A stretch of 64,000 nucleotides of DNA from Hansschlegelia beijingensis. Lineage in GTDB: Bacteria > Pseudomonadota > Alphaproteobacteria > Rhizobiales > Methylopilaceae. Numbering within the stretch: the first letter of the stretch is position 1; every line of letters starts with the position of its first letter. Under the pieces are notes generated by a model. The model worked only from the letters and a program-made list of their open reading frames with translations, made no database searches and was not told where the DNA came from. The position numbers and the translations under genes are program-made. Below are positions 16,754 to 23,271 of this stretch, piece after piece. The stretch covers positions 930,001-994,000 of the forward strand of contig NZ_JACIDR010000001.1 in NCBI RefSeq assembly GCF_014196425.1. Reading direction: 5' to 3'.

Positions 16754-17983
16754 TCACTGAGCGTTGAAACGACACTGGCTCTCCGGCTTGTCGAAGCCGA
16801 TCGTGTCGAGCGGGTTGGTCTGGTGCAGGAAGCCCGGCTGCGGCGATGCGGTGACCAGCGCTTCGTCCGTCGTCAGAACGATCGGCTGACGGAGCTGGTT
16901 GTCCCAGGGCCGGTAGGTGAAAGACCCGCCCTTGAACCCCGCGAGCTCGAAATCCCTGCCGAAGATGAACTCGCGCAGCTTGGCGGGATCGTTGGATCGG
17001 GTGCGCGTGGCGGCCTCGCCGATCGTCCGCATCGCCAGCCACATCTGGAAGTCCAGCGGGCGCATGCCGCGCTTCGACTGCCGGAAGAAGCGGTTCTGGA
17101 TCTGCTCCGCGCCCCACCCGGTCACGGTGACGTTCCAGGTCGTGGCTCTCAGCCCGGCGGTGCCGACCGTCGGGCGGGGGTCCCAGCTGCGATAGGCGAT
17201 CAGCGGCCCGAATTCGCCGAGCTCGTCCGCGATGACGATGACGTCGTAGCTCGCGCCCTGCGTGAAGACGGGAATGATGTCGTTGCCGGTCTCGCGGGCG
17301 TCAGGCCCGAAATCCCACGTCCGCTCGTCGACGATCTTGGCGCCGAACTTCTTGGCCGACCGTTTCACCGCCTCGGCGTAGAGCTTGTCGTCCGGACGGC
17401 GGCCGACCAGCAGCAGCCATTTGGACCACCGCTTGGTGACGAGGTACTGCGCGACGGCGTCCGTCAGCATCGCCCGGCTGGGGGCGGTGTGGAGCACGTC
17501 GGCCCGGCAGTCGGCCCCGCGCAGCCGGTCGTCGGTCGCGCCGACGTTGAACAGGATGACGTCCTTGCCCTTCGCGGCGTCGGCCATCTTCAAGAGCGCA
17601 TCGGCCGGCACTGCGAGCAGGATGAACTTCGCCCCGCTTTCCAGGATGCGGTTGAAGGCCGGCATTGGGTCCGCGTCGTTCGGCACCAGCTCCTGGGCGA
17701 CGATCTTGTAGTCCTGCTTGAGGAACCGGCCGGTGGTGTTGTTGTCCACGATGCCGAGGCTCGCGCCCGCGATGCCGTCATCCTGCGGCGGCAACGTCAC
17801 GATGTTGTTCCACCACGGCGGATTTTCGGGAAACTGACGCAACACGCCGAAGGTCAGCTCCATCGGCGCGGCCGCGTTCTTGGGCGTCGGAGCGGGGGCG
17901 GGCGCGGCGGGCGCAGTCTGGGCGAGCGCGGGTGCGCCGGTCGCGAGCAGCGCCGCCACGAGGCAGATCGCGACGCCCCTCAC
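16754..17983 (-). CDS. Quinoprotein-associated ABC substrate-binding protein (LutA-like)
   Basis: A 409-residue periplasmic protein of the type-1 (branched-chain-amino-acid-like) binding fold seen in PQQ-associated ABC clusters (TIGR03863 type). GTG 17983 is chosen as start: it gives a clean signal peptide (MRGVAICLVAALLATGAPALAQ) and overlaps the stop of a short leader ORF (GTGA). A longer open frame to 18187 has no signal and no coding look. Motifs include FNVGATDDRLRGADC and VVIADELGEFGPLIAYRSW-like segments. First structural gene of the leftward cluster. Ligand unknown; lanthanide or a lanthanide chelate is inferred. Confidence 0.85.
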   Translation of the reverse strand: MRGVAICLVAALLATGAPALAQTAPAAPAPAPTPKNAAAPMELTFGVLRQFPENPPWWNNIVTLPPQDDGIAGASLGIVDNNTTGRFLKQDYKIVAQELVPNDADPMPAFNRILESGAKFILLAVPADALLKMADAAKGKDVILFNVGATDDRLRGADCRADVLHTAPSRAMLTDAVAQYLVTKRWSKWLLLVGRRPDDKLYAEAVKRSAKKFGAKIVDERTWDFGPDARETGNDIIPVFTQGASYDVIVIADELGEFGPLIAYRSWDPRPTVGTAGLRATTWNVTVTGWGAEQIQNRFFRQSKRGMRPLDFQMWLAMRTIGEAATRTRSNDPAKLREFIFGRDFELAGFKGGSFTYRPWDNQLRQPIVLTTDEALVTASPQPGFLHQTNPLDTIGFDKPESQCRFNAQ

Positions 17984-18021
17984 GCCAGATCGCCTCTGGA
18001 GCAGGTGGAAAAGACGATCAT
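17980..18021 (-). CDS. Putative 13-codon leader ORF
   Basis: ATG 18021 follows a perfect AGGAGG (18027-18032) with a 5-bp spacer and encodes MIVFSTCSRGDLA, then TGA. The stop overlaps the GTG start of the binding-protein gene (GTGA). The strong ribosome site belongs to this ORF rather than to the GTG, so translation of the binding protein is probably coupled to it. It may be only a coupling device; the peptide resembles no known leader. Confidence 0.45.
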   Translation of the reverse strand: MIVFSTCSRGDLA

Positions 18022-18325
18022 GAGCGCCTCCTGCGGGCGGTCGCGCCGCCCGTGCCGTTCTTATTGGACGCTGTTCCGGCGAAGTCGAGAGCACGTCGTC
18101 ATGAGGCAGAGCGCCGCATCCAATCCGGCTCGACCGGCCAGGGAACATTTCCCAGCGATTCCATATTCCGGCTCTCGCCAAATGCAATGCATAAGAGAAT
18201 AATAAGTACTGACGTTTGCTTGATTCACCTGTTCATGGCAGCAATTTATCCTGTATGGCGTTGCGTGCAGAGCGCCGAGGGGCTGCGGAAGCGCCATAAA
18301 AAGAACGACCCCCAGGGAGGAGCCG
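18022..18325. promoter_or_regulatory. Divergent promoter region of two ABC operons
   Basis: 304 bp between the leader ORF (leftward) and the 30-codon ORF (rightward). Contains an AT-rich island at about 18187-18260, including ATAATAAGT (18199-18207), also present in the xoxF upstream island. No gene seen. A GGGAGG at 18315-18320 serves the rightward small ORF. Confidence 0.55.
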
Positions 18326-18418
18326 ATGCATCGCATCACAGCGATTCCACTGCTCGGCGCGCTCGCGGCCTCGTGCTCCGCGCTTTCTGTCCAGACCGCT
18401 GCGCCGAAGGCTTCCTGA
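18326..18418 (+). CDS. Putative 30-residue lipoprotein-like small ORF
   Basis: ATG 18326 lies after GGGAGG with about 5 bp spacing. The 30-residue product has a short basic start, a hydrophobic stretch (IPLLGALAAS) and Cys17 in a lipobox-like LAASC context, leaving a 14-residue tail. Its TGA overlaps the ATG of the next gene (TGATG), so the two are translationally coupled. It could be a real tiny lipoprotein or a coupling leader; I recognise no homolog. Confidence 0.45.
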   Translation: MHRITAIPLLGALAASCSALSVQTAAPKAS

Positions 18419-19416
18419 TGAGCCCGATCAGTCTTTCGCGCCGGGCGGCTCTTGCGGCCTGCGCAGGCGCCGCCGCCATGACGGCGCTGCGTCCCGCAGC
18501 GGCCTCGGCCGCCGCGCCGCTGCGCATCGTGACCTTGAAGTTCGGCACCGTGAACTGGCTTCTGGACACGATCCATGGCGAGGGCTTCGACGCGCGGGAG
18601 GGGGTCACGATGGCCCGCACCGAGCTCGCTTCGACCCAGGCCCTGACGGTCTCGCTGCAGGCGGGTGACTGCGACCTCGCGGTGAGCGACTGGCCCTGGG
18701 CGATGCGTCGTCGGCTGGACGGCGAGCCGTTCCGTTTCGCGCCCTACTCATCGGCGCTTGGCGCCGTCATGGTCGGCGGCGATTCGGGGATCGCTTCGAT
18801 CGCCGATCTCAAGGGCAAGAAGCTCGGCGTCGCCGGCGGACCGCTCGACAAGAGCTGGCTGCTGCTGCGGGCCTATGCGCACGACAAGGTCGACGGCGAC
18901 ATCGCGACCATGCTGGAGCCGGTGTTCGGCGCGCCTCCGCTGCTCTCGGAGCAGCTGCGGCTTGGCCGCGTCGACGGCGTCCTGACCTATTGGAACTATG
19001 CGGCCCGGCTCGACGCCGGAGGATATCGTCGCCTCGTCGACATGAGCGACGTCATGAAGCAGCTCGGCCTGACGCCGCCGCCGCCGCTCGTGGGCTTCGT
19101 CTGGCGCGAAACGCTGCTCGACAAGGCCGGCGCGCAGGTCGAAGGCTTCTTCCGCGCCGTGGCCGCCGCCAATGCGACCCTCAAAACCTCCGATGCGGCC
19201 TGGGAGCGCCTTCGCCCCAGCATGCAGGTGACGTCGGACGCCGAGTTCGCGAGGCTGAGGGACTATTTCCGGTCCGGCGTCCCGGGTCCCTGGACCGAGG
19301 CCGACCTGAAATCTTCGCAGAAGCTCTATGAGCTCCTGACCGATCTTGGCGGCGCGGAGTTCGTCGGCCCGAACCCGCATTTCGATCCCGCGCTGTTCTG
19401 GTCCCCTAAGGTCTGA
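18418..19416 (+). CDS. ABC transporter substrate-binding protein (NrtA/SsuA/TauA-like)
   Basis: A 332-residue exported protein. The N-terminus MSPISLSRRAALAACAGAAA has a twin-arginine motif (SRRAAL), suggesting Tat export. The mature type-2 fold shows LRIVTLKFGTVNWLLDTIHG, SLQAGDCDLAVSDWPWAMRRR and DLKGKKLGVAGGPLDKSW. The family binds nitrate, sulfonates, taurine or pyrimidine precursors; the ligand here is not evident. First of three rightward ABC genes adjoining a xox/quinoprotein cluster, so a link to methylotrophy is inferred from position only. Confidence 0.88.
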   Translation: MSPISLSRRAALAACAGAAAMTALRPAAASAAAPLRIVTLKFGTVNWLLDTIHGEGFDAREGVTMARTELASTQALTVSLQAGDCDLAVSDWPWAMRRRLDGEPFRFAPYSSALGAVMVGGDSGIASIADLKGKKLGVAGGPLDKSWLLLRAYAHDKVDGDIATMLEPVFGAPPLLSEQLRLGRVDGVLTYWNYAARLDAGGYRRLVDMSDVMKQLGLTPPPPLVGFVWRETLLDKAGAQVEGFFRAVAAANATLKTSDAAWERLRPSMQVTSDAEFARLRDYFRSGVPGPWTEADLKSSQKLYELLTDLGGAEFVGPNPHFDPALFWSPKV

Positions 19417-19425
19417 GGCGGTCAG

Positions 19426-20178
19426 TTGGCGGCGGCTGGTCGACTGGGATGGTGGGCTCTGTCGCTCGCCATGTTCGTGGCAGTCTGGTGGGCGGTGGCG
19501 CTGCTGCGCCAGGATTTCAGGCTTCTGCCGACGCCGGACCTCGTGCTCGAGGCGTTGGTCGCGGCCGCCAAGACCGGCGCCTTGCAGAGCAATCTGCTGA
19601 TCACGATGGCGCGCGTCGCGGCGAGCTTCTTCATCGCCATGACCCTCGGATCCGCGCTCGGCATCCTGCTCGGCATGTCGCGCACGGCTGACCGCCTGCT
19701 CGGCCCCTGGGTGGTTCTGTTCCTGAACCTGCCGGCGCTCGTCATCATCATCCTCTGTTACGTGTGGTTCGGCCTGATCGAAGCGGCCGCGGTGGCCGCG
19801 GTCTCCATAAACAAGATCCCGAACGTGGCCGTGACGCTGAGGGAAGGAGCGGCGGCGCTGAGCCGCGACCTGGCGGAGATGGCCGCCGTCTATCGCTTCG
19901 GGCGCTGGAAGACCCTCCGGCACGTCATACTGCCGCAGCTTTCTCCCTATTTCGCGGCCGCGGCGCGGTCGGGGCTCGCCCTCGTGTGGAAGATCGTGCT
20001 CGTCGTCGAGCTGCTCGGCCGGCCTAACGGCGTCGGCTTCGAGCTGCAGACGGCCTTCCAGCTGTTCGACGTCGCGACCATCCTCGCCTATGCGCTGGCG
20101 TTTGGGCTGATCGTCCAGGCGATCGAGCTCGGAATCATCCAGCCCTGGGAGCGGGCCGTGAACAGGTGGCGGCGGTGA
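19426..20178 (+). CDS. ABC transporter permease (SsuC/TauC-like)
   Basis: A 250-residue BPD_transp_1 permease with about six membrane segments (for example LGWWALSLAMFVAVWWAVAL and GPWVVLFLNLPALVIIILCY). The EAA loop EGAAALSRDLAEMAAVYRFG is present. Start is TTG 19426, 9 bp after the binding-protein stop; no ATG is well placed. Overlaps the ATPase gene by 13 bp. Importer-type permease, unlike the ABC-2 permease of the leftward cluster. Confidence 0.9.
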   Translation: MAAAGRLGWWALSLAMFVAVWWAVALLRQDFRLLPTPDLVLEALVAAAKTGALQSNLLITMARVAASFFIAMTLGSALGILLGMSRTADRLLGPWVVLFLNLPALVIIILCYVWFGLIEAAAVAAVSINKIPNVAVTLREGAAALSRDLAEMAAVYRFGRWKTLRHVILPQLSPYFAAAARSGLALVWKIVLVVELLGRPNGVGFELQTAFQLFDVATILAYALAFGLIVQAIELGIIQPWERAVNRWRR

Positions 20179-20909
20179 CGGGCGTCACGATCGAGATCGA
20201 GGAGAAGACGTTTCCGGCCGCCCGCGGCGCGCCGGCGCGCGCGCTTTACCGGGATTTCCGGCTGGAGCTGGCCGACCAGAGCTTCGTGGCGCTGCTCGGA
20301 CCCTCGGGCCTCGGCAAGACGACGCTGCTCAACATGATCGCCGGCGTCGATCGCGGCTTCGAGGGCCGGATCACGTTCTCGCGCGGCCCGGACCCGCGGA
20401 TCGCCTATGTCTTCCAGAGCCCGCGGCTGCTGCCGTGGCGGACGGTGCTGCAGAACGTGCTGCTGCCGCTGCCGCCCGGGGCCGACAGTCTGAACCGGGC
20501 GCGGTCGGTGCTGCGCGACATGGGGCTGGGCGACGCCGAAGAGGTCTACCCGGAGCGTCTCTCGCTCGGCATGCAGCGCCGGGTCGCGCTTGCGCGTGCC
20601 TTCGCGCTGGAGCCGGAGCTGCTGCTGATGGACGAGCCCTTCGTCTCGCTTGACGAGGCGAACGCCAGCCGCCTCAGGGACCTTCTGGCGGAGCTGATCG
20701 AGGCGCGGCCGACCACGGTGCTGTTCGTGACCCATGACAGCCACGAGGCCGTGCGCCTGGCGGATCGCGTGGTCGTGCTCGGCGGCCCGCCCGTGCGGGT
20801 GGTGCGCGACGTAAGGGTGGAGCTCAGCCGGGAAGGGCGGCTCGCCGCCGGCGAGGTCGAGCGCGTGCGCGGAACCGTTCTGGGCGCGGGTCCCACGGTC
20901 GCGGCCTGA
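20166..20909 (+). CDS. ABC transporter ATP-binding protein (SsuB/TauB-like)
   Basis: A 247-residue ATPase with Walker A GPSGLGKTT (residues 45-53), Q-loop VFQSPRLLPWRTV, Walker B LLLMDEPFVSLDE and switch FVTHDSHEAV. The signature reads LSLGMQRR instead of LSGGM/Q, an unusual substitution of the first glycine. Starts with GTG 20166 inside the permease gene. Last gene before a strong bidirectional terminator. Confidence 0.9.
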   Translation: MAAVTGVTIEIEEKTFPAARGAPARALYRDFRLELADQSFVALLGPSGLGKTTLLNMIAGVDRGFEGRITFSRGPDPRIAYVFQSPRLLPWRTVLQNVLLPLPPGADSLNRARSVLRDMGLGDAEEVYPERLSLGMQRRVALARAFALEPELLLMDEPFVSLDEANASRLRDLLAELIEARPTTVLFVTHDSHEAVRLADRVVVLGGPPVRVVRDVRVELSREGRLAAGEVERVRGTVLGAGPTVAA

Positions 20910-20954
20910 GGGCGCGGATCCGGAAGTTTTCCGAACTAGTGTCGAAACGCGGAA

Positions 20955-20982
20955 ACGGCCCGAAGCTTGCGCTTCGGGCCGT
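20955..20982. terminator. Bidirectional terminator between ABC operon and fae
   Basis: A perfect 12-bp stem, ACGGCCCGAAGC (20955-20966) with GCTTCGGGCCGT (20971-20982), and a 4-nt loop. On the minus strand it is followed by TTTCCGCGTTT, a plausible U-rich tail for fae; the plus side lacks a T-run. It lies between two converging transcription units. Confidence 0.8.
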
Positions 20983-21080
20983 CGCCGACCGTCTCATTTG
21001 CCAAAGAGCAGGGCGGCCAACCGCTGGAGCAGGCCTGGAGGCTTTGCTGCAGGCGGGTTCTGTCCAGGGTGGTTTCCGCT

Positions 21081-21593
21081 CTATGCGTTGGCGGCGAAGG
21101 GGTGCTTCGCCGTCGCGGCCTGCGCCACGACGTCCTTGGCCTTCGGCTCGCCGGTGACGGCGCGCTTCAGGGCTTCCTTGGTCGCCTCGTAGTTGTACTG
21201 CTGGATCTTGGCGTCGTCCGCAGCTTCCCAGTGGATGAACACGCCGACCGAGATGAACAGGTCGTCGGCTTCGTCCTCGGGGATCACGCCTTCAGCGACG
21301 CTGTCGACGACAGCCTTCGCGACGCCGTACTGAGCCGGGCCGAACATCTGGACGGCCTGACGGGCGTCCTTGATGGTGACCTTGTTGAACAGGATCGTGT
21401 TCGGCTTGGCGAGCAGGTTCGGCGTCACGACCGCGAGAAGCGAGGTGAAGCCGTCCTTGTTGTTCGTCAGAGCGTTGACGAACGCCGACTCGGCCGTCGA
21501 GCCGCGCGGGCCGATGATCAGGTCGATGTGAGCGACCTCATTGCCGTCGCCAACCAGCGACTCACCGATGAGCGTCTTGGTAATCTTCGCCAT
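21081..21593 (-). CDS. fae: Formaldehyde-activating enzyme
   Basis: A 170-residue cytoplasmic enzyme that condenses formaldehyde with tetrahydromethanopterin to methylene-H4MPT, protecting the cell and feeding the Fhc route. Family signatures include [18 protein letters not shown] with the catalytic histidine, [28 protein letters not shown] and the C-terminal HPFAANA. ATG 21593 follows GGGAGG at a 6-bp spacing; an ATG 6 bp upstream overlaps that site and is rejected. Codon bias is strong, as expected of an abundant protein. A hairpin terminator lies about 100 bp downstream. Confidence 0.97.
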   Translation of the reverse strand: MAKITKTLIGESLVGDGNEVAHIDLIIGPRGSTAESAFVNALTNNKDGFTSLLAVVTPNLLAKPNTILFNKVTIKDARQAVQMFGPAQYGVAKAVVDSVAEGVIPEDEADDLFISVGVFIHWEAADDAKIQQYNYEATKEALKRAVTGEPKAKDVVAQAATAKHPFAANA

Positions 21594-21942
21594 AAGCATC
21601 CTCCCAGCTTTAAGCCATGGTGTAGTCGGCGCGCCTCAATGGCCGCCACCGACTCGATGCCCCAGGCTATCGTTGCGACTGCGTTCGGCGGAGACCGAAC
21701 CGGTTGGCCTGATAGCTTCGAATAAGGACATGCGGGCGCACACTAGTCGCGACCACGCTCAAACGGCAAGGCCTTCTTATAAGGCGCGACCGCTCGTCGC
21801 CTCCCGGCCGCCAAACCTCCTGCGCACCGAGGCCCTTCGCCCGGTTCCTCGCAGTGCACCAAAAAATATTGCGGCGCACAATAGGGCGCGTACACTTCTA
21901 TCTTGTCGCCGGCTTCAGCCGGAGTTTCGCCAGGAGACCGAC
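21594..21942. other. Intergenic region upstream of fae
   Basis: 349 bp between divergent fae and a small rightward gene. Presumably carries the fae promoter; CGTTGCGAC at 21671-21679 resembles one arm of the inverted repeat upstream of xoxF, but no full repeat is seen. An A-rich patch (21859-21867) lies near the middle. No gene recognised. Confidence 0.5.
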
Positions 21943-22158
21943 ATGGACCTCGTCCTGTTAGTGTGCCTCGCCGCGTCGCCCGAATCCTGTCGCGAGGAGC
22001 GGGTCCTCATGGGCGCTCAGACGAGCGAATCCCGCATGTGCATGGTGGGCGCCGTGCCTGTTCTCGCCGAGTGGGCGGGAGATCATCCGGAGTGGCAGAT
22101 CTCACGGTGGAAGTGCGAACGACCGGGGCAGGTCCGGGTCACACGGAACGCCGACTAA
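21943..22158 (+). CDS. Small cysteine-containing conserved-type hypothetical protein
   Basis: A 71-residue protein beginning MDLVLLVCLAASPESCREER, with four cysteines spaced through the chain and no clear cleavable signal. ATG 21943 follows CAGGAG by 6 bp; the longer open frame upstream has no coding character. Similar short Cys-containing proteins are common in Hyphomicrobiales, but I cannot assign a function. Confidence 0.65.
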   Translation: MDLVLLVCLAASPESCREERVLMGAQTSESRMCMVGAVPVLAEWAGDHPEWQISRWKCERPGQVRVTRNAD

Positions 22159-22490
22159 GCGTGGTCTAAGCGGTACATCATAATAAAAGAATAAGGGTGC
22201 GCGAGTATAGACGCGCTCTCTCGGCGGACATAGTCTTCTTCAACCCTCCGGCTGGAGGCGGGGAATCTATGTTCAAGGGCCGCGCGCGGCGCCTGGGACG
22301 CATGGGCGCGAGCGCGGCGCGCCTCGTCCAAGCGCCGGCGTGGACCCTGAAGGCTTGCCATCCTCCGAGATAGTCCAGGATAAGCCGGCGTCTGGATGGT
22401 GAGCGGCCGTCCGCGCGGCGCGGCGCTCCCGCTTCGGGCGCTCCGGCCGGCGTCAAAAGAGCCCGAAGGGGCCGCAACGGGAGACGAGGA
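22159..22490 (+). other. Long leader region before the exported cupredoxin-like gene
   Basis: 332 bp without a gene. An AT-rich island at 22176-22196 (includes TCATAATAA, also found at 8881-8889 before xoxF) is the likely promoter site. A small hairpin CCTCC-GGCT-GGAGG lies at 22245-22258. The remainder would be a long 5' leader of about 250 nt. Open frames through it lack codon bias. Confidence 0.5.
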
Positions 22491-22925
22491 ATGTTCAAAC
22501 GCTATGTCGCCTTGCTGGGGATGGCCGTCGCGCTCGTCGCCGGCGCCCCTGCGCACGCAGTCGATCTCGCCAAAGGGCGCACCAATCTGCCCGACCTCGT
22601 CTTCGGAGACGACCAGGGCAACGACTACGCCGTGAGCCAGAAGGATATCGAGCTGGAGGCGGGCAAGTCCTACAGGCTCGATATCGTCTCGAAAGGCGGC
22701 AAGGAATACAAGTTCTTCTCGCCCGAGTTCTTCCGCAACATCTGGATCAACCAGATCGTCATCAATCATCTTGAGATCCACGGCCCCGGGTCGCCGCACC
22801 ATCTTGAGTGGGACGACGCGGGCGCGATCCGTCTGGAGTTCGTCGTCATCCGTCCGGGCGAGTTCAAGTGGTGGATCGACGGGCTCGAGGGTCATGGCAT
22901 GACCGGCCGGATCATCGCCAAATGA
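22491..22925 (+). CDS. Exported cupredoxin-like protein
   Basis: A 144-residue protein with signal peptide (cleavage near APAHA). The mature part reads as a small beta-sandwich of cupredoxin type (DIELEAGKSYRLDIVSKGG, RLEFVVIRPGEFKWWIDG). It has several histidines (INHLEIHG, SPHHLEW, LEGHGMTG) but no cysteine, so it is not a classical type-1 copper site. It may bind another metal or be a structural homolog. SD GGGAG lies just upstream. First of a rightward set including a two-component system. Confidence 0.72.
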   Translation: MFKRYVALLGMAVALVAGAPAHAVDLAKGRTNLPDLVFGDDQGNDYAVSQKDIELEAGKSYRLDIVSKGGKEYKFFSPEFFRNIWINQIVINHLEIHGPGSPHHLEWDDAGAIRLEFVVIRPGEFKWWIDGLEGHGMTGRIIAK

Positions 22926-22936
22926 GGGAGGCGCGC

Positions 22937-23188
22937 ATGATGAAGGTGTTTTTGCTGGCGGCGGCCGGTCTGGCGTTCGCCGGGGCGACGGCGCAGGCCG
23001 ACGAGGCGTCTGACTGCGACGCCGGGATCGCGATGATCCGGGCCGAGGCCGCAGGCTCGCATCCGCCGGCCGTCGCCGACTCCCTCAAGACGGCCCTGCG
23101 GGTCGCCGAGCGGGAACAGGGCGAGAAGGAGTATGACGAGTGCCTCGACGCGATCGATGACGCGAAGAAGGCGTTGAACAAGAAGTGA
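22937..23188 (+). CDS. Small exported two-cysteine helical protein
   Basis: An 83-residue protein with signal peptide (MMKVFLLAAAGLAFAGATAQA). The mature part is alpha-helical and highly charged, with two cysteines (SDCDAG and YDECLDAIDD) that probably form one disulfide. Start ATG 22937 is 6 bp after GGGAGG, which overlaps the end of the previous gene. Its end overlaps a possible GTG start of the kinase gene. No EF-hand, so not lanmodulin. Function unknown. Confidence 0.7.
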   Translation: MMKVFLLAAAGLAFAGATAQADEASDCDAGIAMIRAEAAGSHPPAVADSLKTALRVAEREQGEKEYDECLDAIDDAKKALNKK

Positions 23189-23271
23189 AGCCGCCGTCGG
23201 CCGCAAGGCCCGGCGCGTCCGCGAAATCGCCGGGGCGGCAAAGCCCGCTCCGGCTGCCTAAGGTCCGCCGC

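Noticed and set aside
22937-23188. Small acidic exported protein considered as lanmodulin.
   Set aside because: No EF-hand loops (no DxDxDG-type pattern); two cysteines, unlike lanmodulin.
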